Below, piece after piece: positions 1 through 10,935 of a stretch of 64,000 nt of DNA. This DNA is from Sparassis latifolia (lineage: Eukaryota; Basidiomycota; Agaricomycetes; Polyporales; Sparassidaceae), in the NCBI GenBank assembly GCA_018466975.1, contig CM031559.1, positions 2,232,001-2,296,000 of the forward strand, given 5' to 3'. The number at the start of each line of letters is the position of its first letter. Position 1 is the stretch's first letter. Made by a program: the position numbers and the translations under genes. The notes below the pieces were generated by a model. The model saw only the letters and a list, made by a program, of their open reading frames with translations. It did not search any database and was not told the DNA's origin.

Positions 1-786
1 CATCGGAGCACCAGAGTGCTTGAAGAGGTGGAGGGAGGAAGAGAGGCTTGAGGAAAGAGCTTGAACTTGAGTCAGAGGCAGCTGGGACTTGAGGCTGTTG
101 GACTTAGAACGAGGAAGTCACCAGCACTGACAATTGAATCTGGGTGGAGATTCAAATTGGATGGTGAGTGGGCAGTCCTCTTCCATTCACATTCAGAGCC
201 CGAAAGGCCTCGGACCGGCGGACTCCAAACTCAGAGGGATCAAACAGGATCATCCTACCTTCATCAATTATCATTCATCATCCCTACCCTCCTCCCTTCT
301 GTGAGTTTCATCTCACATTCTAATTTCTTGAAGATCTTCTTTCCCTCAAAGCCAGAGTGCGAACGAGAGGCATACGCCTCTTGAACGCCACTGAGGACGA
401 CAGCTACATGTGAAGAGAGACTTCTCTCTTTGCCTGGCTGGGATTCCCAAGAACTCAAGACCGGTGCATGTTCGAGCATGCTGTGCACCCCCTGTATCAA
501 GATCAGAGGCCTGTAGATTTTTGTAAGTCTTTGGCTTCTCTGTTGGAGATTGGAAGTAGGTAATCTCAGTGGTAAGTCCCTTATTCACAGGTGGTGTAGC
601 CTTAGCATGCATTACTCATTCATTTTCCCTTCATTGTGTAGCGTCCATACATTTCATAGTTACATTTGTGTACTCTCATTTCGTCTGCAGGCTCATTGGC
701 GCTAGATTGCGGCGCCTTTTTCTTCTGCGAAGGTACGCAAATTGTACATCTAAGCCTTGTGTGAGGCTGATTATTCTTACCAAATC
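1..786. other. leader region without a recognised gene
   Basis: No coding region could be supported here. Short open frames on both strands overlap each other and show no recognisable motif. The segment immediately precedes the decayed gene that starts near 787 and may hold its promoter and 5' leader, but no TATA box or other element was convincing. Confidence 0.4.
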
Positions 787-3700
787 AGACGATGTCTACG
801 AGATGAGGCCAAGGCCAAGGCCGAGGATAAGGACGAGGACGAGGACATGGACGAGGATGGGGATGTGGCTCGGGATCAGTGCTGGGGCAGTCCAATCAGA
901 ACAATTCCGGTATGTTTTCACTCAGTCTTTCTGCCTAGTGCTAAGTGATCTGAAACTCTTTCCTAAGCTCATCGAACAGTACACGATGGAAGAGATGCCC
1001 GGCCGTCAGCCTCCTAAGGCTACAACGATCTAACCTCTCGGGCTATGGCATTGCCAAGTGCATTGTCATCTCACCAGGTGATCACTGGTGGATTGACACT
1101 TTTAATGGGTAGGCAAATACCTTTACAATGTTTAAGCTCTCTCTGATCGAGTGAAACAGGGGCAGATGAAGTTTCACCTTTCGATGGTCTTTTGGCCACG
1201 GAGTTTCCATTGCGTGATGACGGTGTCATAATCACGCCGAATGCGAGCTACATACCCAAATTCCCAGCAGTACTCAATGGGCAGATGGCGACGCAGCATG
1301 ATGGACGTTGGGGTCCCCAGGAGTATTTGAGGTGGCCGCAGATGTTTGACCAAAAGGTCATACATCACATGTGTATACCGGGTATGGCTGCTGTGTTGGA
1401 GGCAGATGCGATGGTTCTGTGGGACAAGATCAGGTTATGGGAGTGGGAGGTGGATTCGACCTGCAGTGTACCCGATCTGGGCTTTCTGACAGAGGAGAAG
1501 TTCAATGCGCTGGCTGAGGCAGCACTGCGAGTGATGGACAATTTTACTCGCCAGCTTGGCAGAGCAACTTCAGAGAAGATGAAACCTGGCCAGCAACTCA
1601 TACTGATGCTGGGTCAGTGTCTGGACCGTCTTCACCTCCTCCCGATGACTTGCACCCATGTGATCGCACTTGGGGCACACATGCAACACCTCACACTCAA
1701 GCTGTGGGGGTTTGTCAACTATTACAATGTTGTCGTCGGTCGGCTGGAGATGCCAACCCTCCACAGGAAACCCGATTGGGATATTTTGCCTGTACGAGGT
1801 GCTTTCACGAATGACGCCAATGTCGTGCATTCGTTGTTCTGCGTCGGCATACCATTTTGGTTCATCCAGACTAAGACAGAGAAAACAAAGATCGAGAAAT
1901 GGGCTAGTCCTGTGTTGGTGAGCTATGAGCTAAGCCTGGAAATGTCATGGCCGCACCTGCTCAGGCATGAGATGGACCTTGTGGGAATCTTGCACCGTGC
2001 GGGTGAATGGCCTGCTAGGATGTTGCATGAGGCTATGGCTGCTGTCTGCACTGCCGGCCTGCCTCTGCTCGAAGGCGCATCCGAAGTCTCAACTGCTGAA
2101 CAACCCCCACAGAAGAAGCAGAAGGATGACAAACTCCCATCTGCGCAACTCCCAACCATGCAGCAGAGTGACGGCCGAGCCGATTTGCAGCCCTTGGGCA
2201 GTGCGGAGTCCACCAAAAAGTCCAAGCGTATGCACCACGGCATGCGAGGAAAAAAAATTGCAACACTGAAAGTTCTAGCATGGGGGCATCGCAGCCTGCC
2301 CATCCGTCTTTGTTGCACAAGCCCAGCGTGTTACTCAGTGATGCATGGAACACTGCCCTCTCAGGTGTGTCTCTTTGATGGCACTGCCACGGGTGGCAAC
2401 ATACTTTTTCCTGTCGCCTTTTGTGCTTGACTGCACCAGTGACAAGCTTGCCCGGTACCTGCACAATTTTGTGCGAATCCGCTTGTCGTCATCGAATTTT
2501 AGATCTGACAATCAGTGGGCTTCCACTGAAGATAGCGGAATGGAGGGATGTGTTGTGGGGAGACTACAGTCTGGACGAGACTGCGGAAGGTCAGAGCACT
2601 ATGTCAGCCACCTTGACGTCGGGCGAGGGTGAGGCAGCGGTGTGTGAGGGTGCATCAACATTAAGTGGTGATGGGCTATCAGACGCGAACACTGCAAGTC
2701 TTGTCACCAGCAAATCGAGTGTGGCGAAGAAAGCCAAGGATAAATATGAGCGGCAACAAAATATTCGTCGGCTCTTTGCTGCCACTGGCCGGATAAGCTC
2801 GTACGATGAGACAATGGAACCCTCCTAGGGCGAGGACCCGATCTTGCTGGATAATGTGGTCGACGTTGATGAGATTGTAGTTCCGTCGCAAGCCGGAAAG
2901 GAGGAGTACGAGTGGAATCAAGTCCACGTGAGGTCTGCGATGCAATGAAGGAGAAGAGTCTATTCCAGAGGTATGAGGTGGGTGGCCCGAATCGCAATCC
3001 CGTCCCCTCACGCTCCTACTCATTCCGAGGGATCCTCCATCACCGAACCCACCAGAGTGCCTAATAAGGACCCGCCCATCTCGGAGGCATCTCCCATCCT
3101 AAACTCAATCTCCCATCTATGGACGCCAGCGTCATCCTTCGCAAATACACCCTTGCAGAAGCTCTTCTTCGCATTGAGATCTTTACTGAGCCCTTCGATC
3201 CAATCCTGTGGAAAGCATGGGCTGTCCGGATGCACGTCCTGCTGGTGAGGCCCCCACGGGCATATGATCCTTCGCCATCTGACCCTCACATGTCCCTCAG
3301 GTCTTTATGGTCCAAGCCCAGTCTGAAGCGGCCAGCGTGGGGATTATCCTACCCCTTCTGCATGATATCTCTGTTCTGGCCCAAGTGGAAATACACCTGG
3401 CAACAGCTCGCACTGTAGAAGGTGGTCATTGGATGATACCCCGAATTGCAGATCACCTTCCTGTGGTCATTCCTCGTGGTTTGACTGCCCGCGTTCTGTA
3501 TGATGACCCCGCTGTCTGCGAGGACTTTGGTTTAGGCCACCTGCCGGATGGTCTCCCTGACATTAGTGCACAGTCGTCCTGTCCCTATTTTCCTGAAATC
3601 ATGTTCCTCAGCTTTTTATCGCCATCAGGAACCTTACGCCTTTGGGTTGAGACATTGCGCAATGCGGCCCGCGAACTGTACGATGTCATGCGTGGAATCA

Positions 3701-4368
3701 CTGGTAGATGTGAGCTGGCAAATGGTACCTTGAGGCGGTTGCAGATCGTAGTCGAGGAATTGGAAGTAGCGTTTGGGCTCGTAGCATGCCCTCCTCCGAT
3801 AACCAGCTTTCAACTGTTGTCGGACTAGGGGTCGGTTGTGTAGCACCCTGTAGTATCTCCAAAATGTGAGACCACTTCGCAGATGTGATTCCCACCTCAG
3901 CGCGCTCTGCATCCCTTCAACGTCTGTGAGCAGATCTTGTGGGAGCTGCATGAGACCAACTGGTGCTGCGAGTTGCATGTGTTGGATGCTCGTCTCTTGG
4001 ACATGAGCAAATGGGGCTCTTTACATTGGTGGGAACGCAAGGCACAAGTGGCCAAGGTGTGGGATAGATGCACCACCAGGTCATGTCTGACAGTCGCACT
4101 GTGCTGGAGTAAAGATAATGTTGCTTTCCATTGGGTTCGTGCACCTGCGCTGGGATGGGAGCAAAGCCGTCTCTGCCTGAGTGCATTCCTCGCAGTCATG
4201 CAATGGTGGCCAGATGTCCCGGAAGACTTGCAAATAGATGTGGACACTCTGCTCATCTGCGAGGCAGATGAGTACAATCGCTTGCAGGATAGCATCATCT
4301 GCTTGTATGTGCAGACGTTCGTGCATCAGTTTCACCGTCTCCCCGTTGCGCCCATCCGATTCGCGTAG
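787..4368 (+). pseudogene. large agaricomycete-restricted unknown protein, decayed
   Basis: A multi-exon gene of unknown function resembling, from memory, a protein family expanded in mushroom-forming fungi. The start near 787 encodes a Gly/Arg/Gln-rich head broken by TGA and TAA. An intron near 911-939 leads to an exon ending in a Trp-Trp-Ile-Asp block around 1080-1110. The main open exon (1159-2430) contains FDGLLATEFPLRDDG, a YIPKFPAV block and a GIPFWFI block. Later parts contain IAEWRD (about 2540) and a Cys/Trp-rich tail at 3895-4366. Frame changes near 1025 and 2485, a TAG at 2826 and the roughly 1-kb interruption at about 2830-3895 make it a pseudogene. No domain with known biochemistry was seen. 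Its two downstream neighbours have the same orientation. The family assignment rests on remembered sequence patterns. Confidence 0.55.
3119..3828 (+). CDS. unknown two-exon reading frame inside the interrupted gene
   Basis: Two frames join well across a short intron at about 3246-3300 (GTGAGG donor, CCTCAG acceptor). The protein is about 215 residues, starting with MDASVILRKYTLAEALL. No domain was recognised. It lies between two pieces of the surrounding decayed gene (an IAEWRD-containing part upstream and a WELHETNW-containing tail from 3895), so it looks like an inserted or captured exon block rather than part of the host protein. No terminal inverted repeats or target duplication were found around it. 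It could also be a lineage-specific internal region of the host family. Confidence 0.4.
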
Positions 4369-4714
4369 TGCTTGGCCGTTCATTCTGCAATTTATGTATT
4401 GTTGTACAGCAATGACATGCCCGACTTGATTGGAATGCACTATCTATGTGGGTGACAGTGCTGCCTTGTCTCGAAGATCGCCAACATCAGTTCAGAGCAG
4501 CTACACTCAAATTCAGCTAAGTGGTCACCATGTATAGTTAATTCAATAACTGACAACTTCTGTTTGCAGGCTGATTCACACTGGTAATTTCCCGATGGAT
4601 CTCGAACAGTATGACATGTCATATATGCCTGGATTTTGTGTGCATTTATTTGCACTGTTTCTGATATAAAAGCTGTGATGCGAACACATTAAACTGCAGC
4701 GTTCACACTTGAAC
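4369..4714. promoter_or_regulatory. intergenic region with a TATA box
   Basis: The segment between two + strand genes holds no gene. A clear TATAAA lies at 4665-4670, 45 bp upstream of the ATG at 4715, which is a typical distance for a basidiomycete core promoter with a short leader. Nothing else was recognised. Confidence 0.5.
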
Positions 4715-4995
4715 ATGGCTCGCACCGACCCCCGCATCAAGGCCATTGTTGACGGCCTTCTCCCTTGACATGATGTCTTGCTGTCTTCGTTGATAACGTG
4801 CTTGGTGCAACCGGAGCAGCATCACCTCATTGTGGCCAGCTACGGTGTGACCAATGCTGAGAACCTTGGGGTGCTCTTCGAGATTGTAAGTCCACTTTGT
4901 ACTCATGCACCTACATTCTTTCTGATCTCACTCAGTGTCGCACTACTCCAACATGTGGGTGCCATCTCAAAAGGCTTCGAGTGAAAATGATGCGG

Positions 4996-5003
4996 GGTAA
5001 TAT
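4996..5003. repeat. target-site duplication, left copy
   Basis: GGTAATAT here is identical to 5439-5446 and flanks the MITE precisely. Confidence 0.85.
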
Positions 5004-5438
5004 AGGACCCCTGACAATAGGTGGAGAGGCCTGATCCAAAATTCCGAAAATCAGCCCCAAACATCCGGAGAAATTTTGTGATTTTTTGGCCCATACTTCC
5101 GGATGAGATCAGACCTTCGTCCAATTTTTGGGCTCCTGTCCGGGTACCGCATCAGGCTTTTCGGCAGCCGACCGCCTATATAAGGCAGGTATGGGCGCTT
5201 CTGAGAGGCGGCGGCTCCGCCGCCGGCTCGAGGTCGGCGCTTGTCGGCTTCCGGGGCATGGATGGCCGGCTGAGGATCAGGCCTTCGCCGAAACTGACAG
5301 GAACTGCCGGACATGAGATCACCTCCGGAGGCCTTCAGGGCCCTCCGACGTCCGGATGAGATCAGGCCTAAGGCCTCAAAAATCCCAAATTTCGTCCGGA
5401 TAAGTCATCAGGCCTCTCCACCTATAGTCAGGGGTCCT
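5004..5438. mobile_element. 435-bp hAT-like MITE with 32-bp TIRs
   Basis: The ends form 32-bp terminal inverted repeats with one mismatch, beginning AGGACCCCTGAC. Perfect 8-bp direct duplications GGTAATAT flank it at 4996-5003 and 5439-5446. TIRs plus an 8-bp target duplication fit the hAT superfamily (other 8-bp duplicators such as KDZ or P are possible). There is no coding capacity. The interior repeats a CCGGATGAGATCAG motif near both ends. It sits in an exon of the 4715-6405 gene, and excision restores that reading frame. Confidence 0.85.
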
Positions 5439-6405
5439 GGTAATATGGCCCAGTGCCATGAGGACGTTGCTGCTCTCTGTTCGCCCCCTGTACTATGCAG
5501 CATGGGCTATTTGCACTCTGATGAACCTCAATCTGAGGCCACGCCACTGCTGACCAGTCCTATAATCGACACCAGCTTGCCTCCGAGCAGCCTGCCCCTG
5601 AGCAGCCCACTCTCGAGTTCTCCTAGCACCTCACCGGTTTTCCGCCGCTGCAGTTGCCCTCCCTTGAATTCTGCCACTGTGTCAGTGCTCGTGGTGTGCA
5701 AGGTAAGTAACATTCACGTGTGACCACCGATGAGCTTGCTAATGTGGTGTGCAGGGTTCAGATATCCCTTTCGTTATTCTCACATGGGGAATACGGCGTG
5801 AGGACTATCTTAAATTCAAGTTCAAGCAGTTCTTTATCAAGACAGTGCTTATTGACGACTCTCAAGGCTTATTGCCATACCAGCGGTACTGCCCTCATTT
5901 GAAGAAGTTTGTCAACTATCCAAAGCACATGGATAAGCAGTATTTGCTTCCGGGTGACACTCCTGTTTACCGCGAAAAGGGCAGCACTTGGAATCTGAGT
6001 GCTGCTCAGATTGCTAACATACAGGTTTCAGCAACTGCTCATCTGCCTGTGCTCATGGCCGCTATCAACACGTTTGCGAAGAACATTCTCACCACCCCAT
6101 CCTCATCTTCTGGTGGATCTCAGAGCACGCTTTTGATGCCTTTGACGTCCTTATCCAGCTGGGTTTGCGATGCTGCTAGCAGTTCAAGCTCGAGTAGATA
6201 CGTGGCCAAGCATTCACTGTCACCCGATGTGGGGACGGAGGGTAGAAAATTCAGACTGATGGATAAGGGGAAGGCGCGTGAGGTGATAGAGTGTGACATT
6301 AAGCTTACAGATGATGAGGTGGAAGCAGAGATCATACCTAACGACAACGTCCTGGGTGAGATCATCGAGATTGTGGATGGCAAGGAATATTACTACATTA
6401 TGTAG

Positions 6406-6646
6406 ACTGGTTCGGAATAGTGCGCTCTGCCACAGTCAACAAATATTACCCGCTGACACTGTCTTTTGTCGTTCAGATCGGGATGCTTCCGCAACGCTAA
6501 ATCTGATCCTGGTGAGATCTCACATATCTGTATATGATCTGAAGATTGTACTTTTACCGTCGGAGTGACAGCGTCACAAAATATTTTTTCTGCCAGACTA
6601 CGTGAGGCTAAACATACAATACCGATTGGCTTATGCATCTCAGGAG
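6406..6646. other. intergenic segment without a gene
   Basis: AT-rich spacer between two + strand decayed genes. No gene or clear regulatory motif was seen. It probably holds the 3' end of the upstream gene and the promoter of the next. Confidence 0.35.
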
Positions 6647-8721
6647 ATGGATGATAAGGGTAAAAATTTGGTGAGTCTCCCTACATTACGTGCACCCGCA
6701 GTAGCTTTCACTATGGCAGATCCCTTCATTGAAGTCATCTTGCAGAAGTGCATAGGCTGGCGCCTCATGAAACTCGCTGTGCTGGACGAGAAACATGCCG
6801 AATACTTGAGTCACAAGCCGGGTAGTGAAGAGCGAGCAGCAATCTTGAAGGCTGCAGTTGCAGCATTGCAGAACATGTCCCCTCACTTCACCAGGGCAGC
6901 TCTCCCTGTGGCACATGAGGTGAGCCTTTGCATTCATTCTCAGGGTATGATTCTCATCCATTCTATGTACATACAGAAAGTGCAGGTGTTCTTCAAGAAC
7001 ACCTGCGCACGCACCAGTAAAGGAGTCCGACGTGAGTTCCATGCCAGGGGCAAGAACATGTTCATCATGCACAAGCGTAGCAGTGGGAGCAGTGCATTAT
7101 GGGCCAAGGATGACGAAGGTCGCAAAATTTGGGAGGCGGCGCTCGCATCTCAGGTTGCAGAGGGGAAGGTGAACGAATCAAACTGCGCAGCCGTCATCTC
7201 CTCGGTCAAGTCCAAGTGCTTCAAGGCACTATCAGATGAGGAGAAGCACACCTGGGAGGAGAAGGCGGAGGAGCTGCACAAGGAGTGGGAGAATTTGAGC
7301 GTTGATGACCTCATTGCCGAGTGAGTCTGAGTTGTAGCTCTGCGTAATGACTTGAGGCTCACCAGTGATGTTAGCAAGCAAGAAGGACTTTTTGTCAAGG
7401 TTGCATCGGCCCTCCAGGGGTTGATCAGAAGCAAGGGTTGGCAAGCAGGAGAGGATGTTGGCTTCCATTTGCGCATGGTGTACAAGCTGCGAGAGGGAGT
7501 TTCCTGTTCCACTCAGTGAGTTCTCGTTCTCCATATCTGTCCACAGAAATTCACTTACAGTATGTTTGCAGTGTCGATATCATGCCCGCCGGGGAAACCG
7601 AATCATTCTCCACCTTTGAAGGCGGAAATAAAGCTGAAGACGTGCACCGGGAACACTTCATGGCCCAAGTGTTCGGTAAGTTTCATTGCTTTGCGCAGGA
7701 CTCTCATACTTACAATACGATCAACTATACCTAGGGAAGACCTTGAAGGAATAGATGGAGGAAGATGGTGGACTCCGTATTTTGCACCTAGGGAAGACCT
7801 TGAAGGACCTTGAAGGAATACATGGAAGAGTTATGGTGTACGTATTTTGTTTATAAATTCATTCTCATACTAATTACTTTCGTCAGTCTACACACACACC
7901 GATGTTGAGGATCTCCCTGAACTCCCAGGTCATGGCGATATCGCATGTGAATATACCTCCGAATGCCGCAGTATGGGGAGACATGCTGTAGGTGACACTG
8001 GTGAAGATGAAGCCTGGGTCATTCCACTTTGGCACTATACCTCCGACATGTATGGCAAGACGCTATTCGAACTTTGTGGTCGATGCACGAAGATGCTCGA
8101 TAACGGTGACATCCTCGAAGGGCCAAGTGTCGACGAGATGACCATCGCTCCTGACAGTGATGCCGTCATTGCTGATGGTGACGCTGTCGCTCTGGACGGT
8201 GATGCCATCGCTCATGATGGTGATGCCGCCGATGCATGGACGACTCAGATACGGGAATCTGCTGCCCTCCTGAGTGGCATCATCACGGTGATACATCCAG
8301 ATCTCTTCGAAGCTGGGAAAATTGCTCTGCAGCATTTGGCAGAGGATCAGAACAGAGCGCAATTTGTTGCAAAATGGGCATTGGTATTCACGGCAGTACA
8401 GCTAATCTCCAACAGGGAGTGTCCTCTTCATCGCGATACTCAAACATGACCCACTTGGTACAATTTATTGGCCAGTATCGGTCCATATCACGATGCTCAC
8501 ATGGAGTTGCATGATGCCAACCTCATTGTGAACTACAGACCAGGGCATGTGGTTGGCTTATGTGCCGCATTGCTTCACATGGTGTGTCAGCATGCCGGGG
8601 TGAGTGGCTTTGTTACGCCTATTTCATGCGGGATAAAGTACATTACTACCGATGGGTCAAAGCACCTGGCTGGATGGACAGGCAGGTCTACTGTTCAAAC
8701 AACTGTGATCATTGGATCTAG
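6647..8721 (+). pseudogene. HMG-like plus TET/JBP 2OG-Fe(II) oxygenase, inactivated
   Basis: Five exons join in frame: 6647-6919, 6977-7320, 7366-7515, 7572-7675 and 7887-8721. The start could instead be the ATG near 6714. Exon 2 carries an HMG-box-like basic/aromatic segment ending KALSDEEKHTWEEKAEEL. Exon 5 encodes an oxygenase domain with VIHPDLFEAGKIALQ, an iron-binding HxD motif (PLHRD, His codon 8429-8431, Asp codon 8435-8437) and YAYFMRDKVH, the pattern I know from fungal TET/JBP 5-methylcytosine oxygenases. A TGA at 8447-8449 follows HRDTQT, where relatives have Arg. A one-base loss near 8574-8577 shifts frame just before the second iron ligand (HGV, 8578). A Trp (TGG, 8596-8598) occupies the place of the expected 2-oxoglutarate-binding Arg, consistent with CGG to TGG. 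The family acts on DNA in the nucleus, but this copy should be dead. The family call is by motif. Confidence 0.7.
7733..7850 (+). repeat. degenerate tandem duplication inside an intron
   Basis: The fourth intron of the oxygenase gene is unusually long (7676-7886). It contains two copies of a CTAGGGAAGACCTTGAAGGA block about 56 bp apart, followed by diverged copies of a GTATTTTG end. This accounts for the extra length relative to the other 45-57 bp introns. Confidence 0.6.
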
Positions 8722-8789
8722 CTACTGGAGTAATACACATCTTCATAATACAATGGAGGTATTGTTATACAATACATCATAGTTGGTCA

Positions 8790-9010
8790 TCCCTAGCACT
8801 AGAGTTTTTCCCATAGGCCCATTGCACACCATCGCTGAGTTCTTTGACTGGGCCCATGAGATTCTGGAATGTCCCCATTCTTCAACTGGGCCCACAGACA
8901 TAGCAATCTGCAGTGGTCTTTGACTGGGCCCATAGGCATGGCTCGCCTGAAATATCTGACTAGACCGGGCATAGCTGAGTTATTTGCCGTGCCCTAGGTT
9001 GTCAACTGGG
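8790..9010. repeat. degenerate ACTGGGCCCA repeats
   Basis: Four or more imperfect copies of a motif like TTTGACTGGGCCCATAG are spaced about 40-55 bp apart. No gene was seen. Such arrays are common near transposon ends, but no terminal repeat was identified. Confidence 0.45.
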
Positions 9011-9690
9011 CTCGTATCGTGTCTGTGTTGTCTTGGTGGAGCATGGGTGGGTGAAGGAACTGATTTGTCAGAGGGTAGTATAGGTGGATGTATGAAACTT
9101 GGAGATTGGTTGGGGGGAAGCATGGGCGGATGCCACGCCTGGTTGCCCGAGCCAAGAAGTAGACCATACGAAGTGAATGGATTGTACTCGAAGTCAACCG
9201 AAGAGCACGAAGTAGACGAGGATGCAGACATGTACAAATCAGTGTATGAGCCGAAGGATACCGCAGAAGAAGGGGGTTCCAATGCCGAGTCATTGCTCAT
9301 GCGGCACCTCTTGCTCATTCTTAACTCCATGTCTGAGTTGCCTACATCAGATGTGTCACCTGAAGTGAAGGGAAGCACGTCAGCGGGAACAGGATATATC
9401 TGAGAGGTAGTCGGGGTGGTAGGGGCCTGGAAAACTGCTGCACGAGGAGCAGCCGTGTCCAGGTGCCCATCAACTCGGACTGCATGGAAGTTTGGTACTC
9501 CATCTCATCACCATTGAACAGCATCCAAGTTGTGGAGTCCGAAGCCAATGTATGGGTGGGCTCCACTGTAGGCGAGATTCGACGGCTGGCTCCTGGGCTT
9601 GCAGAGGGAGTCTCAGACACACCAGGACCAGCGCATCTGGCATCGAGCTCGCTTACAAATGATGTCCGACTTCATGGAGATTAGACGTGC
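8980..9690 (-). pseudogene. possible Ser/Pro-rich gene remnant
   Basis: Two overlapping - strand frames (8980-9378 with an extension to about 9460, and 9342-9620) could form one Ser/Thr/Pro-rich protein, but the frame changes near 9455 with no convincing intron. The 3' part is low complexity with several Pro-Pro-Asn/Ser stretches. No family was recognised. The opposite strand has an overlapping frame of similar length, so coding status is uncertain. Confidence 0.25.
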
Positions 9691-10935
9691 AGAACCATGC
9701 AATTTATAGCTAGACATGTTGATGTAATTGAAATAGCCTGATGGAAGGTACAAGAACTTACTACAAACTGCAGCTGATCAAATGGAAGTAAGGAGCGCAT
9801 GCATAAGTGCCATATAATAAAATTACTGTGGTTGGGTACTCACACATTGCAAAGAGTCTTGCCTTTCGTCCTTTCACCAAAGCGGCATAGCGGTTGTGTG
9901 ACAGTTGTAACATTGAGCTTGAGACTGTAGGGCTTGGCTCCAGGCTGCAGCACAGGTGTTGTGGATGGAATTTATGACTTGTTGGTGAGCAGTTTCTGTG
10001 ATTTACACAACAACTGGGAGATGTTGGCTCTCCCGTGTCGGTTTTACTGCAGGTGAAAATGTGATTGGACTTCTAGTGCCCAATCGCATTGTCAAGTGGC
10101 AATGAAAGCAATCGGCCATGTGCGGCATGGTGAATTAATTCACCATGCTGTGTGAAGGTGCTGTTATTTATTGGTGCATTGCAGGTGCTTAGGCAAGTGT
10201 CTGCCTGGGGGCCAAAGTTGTCTGCCTGATGTTTGACCTCTGTCGAGAAGGAATCAGCCTGAATGCAAACCAGACTAGGTCAAAAATGTTGTCTACAATG
10301 AGGGGTGGGATGAGAAGAAATTTTAAAGTGCTCAGATTTACTGAGGGTGACAACATCGAAATTCGAGCCCAGACTGAAGCAAAAACAACGTATGATGTCG
10401 CTGTAGAAGTTGGTCGATCTGAGAGCTACCTACAGTGTCAGCATGTCATTGCATATCCTGAATTTGAGGGTCATCACCTTAGTCCCTCTATCCCATAATG
10501 CTGGTGTTGACCAACTGTAAACTCGAGAAAATACCAATCCTTGGCCCACCCACCAAATCCTTTCTTGTCGGCCTGTACACCTTATCTGACGATCTAGCCT
10601 TGGCCTACTGTGAAGTTGTCGGCATACTACTCCGTACACTATGTTGTAGTCTATGTCGCTCTTATAAGTCTCAGCTGATATTGCTGCATTGAAAACTAGC
10701 CCCATGCCGAGGAAATGTAATCTTCCAGTACTGTACATGGCATGTCGGCAGGTACACCCTCACTTCATAGGCACCTGTGCATTTGGCATCACCCTCTGGC
10801 ATGGACCACAAGGCGTCAATTTTAAGCCAAAGATGTCGCAGCCTGCCAGCCTATCAGGCTGGCACTCACTTATGAGGCCAGGAAAGAATTGCCATTTCCA
10901 GCAGAACACCTAGAAAACTGTGTGCTGCTAATCTA
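9691..10935. other. spacer without a supported gene
   Basis: Short frames at 10229-10498 (+) and 10430-10738 (-) overlap and show no motif. A perfect 24-bp palindrome lies at 10125-10148. The start of the Harbinger element probably lies in the right part of this segment, but no terminal repeats were identified. Confidence 0.35.
10125..10148. repeat. perfect 24-bp palindrome
   Basis: GCATGGTGAATT is followed directly by its reverse complement with no loop. It lies outside any supported gene. It could be a dyad binding site or chance. Confidence 0.7.

Larger units (their letters stand above)
4715..6405 (+). pseudogene. unknown protein gene, split by a MITE and a nonsense codon
   Basis: Three exons join cleanly: 4715-4885, 4936-5702 and 5755-6405, with introns of 50 and 52 bp using GTAAGT donors and CTCAG or GCAG acceptors. 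The protein starts MARTDPRIKAIVDGLLP. Its middle is Ser/Pro-rich, and its C-terminal third has a hydrophobic block (about 5755-5850) followed by an acidic end. Exon 2 is interrupted by the MITE at 5004-5438. Removing the element with one target copy restores one frame through GNMAQCHEDVAAL. Codon 18 is TGA (4766-4768), probably from CGA. No known domain was recognised. It lies between two other decayed genes in the same direction, which suggests a co-inherited set, but function is unknown. Confidence 0.6.

Noticed and set aside
3634..3978. A 114-codon - strand frame opposite the inserted ORF
   Set aside because: It is the antisense shadow of the better supported two-exon + strand frame.
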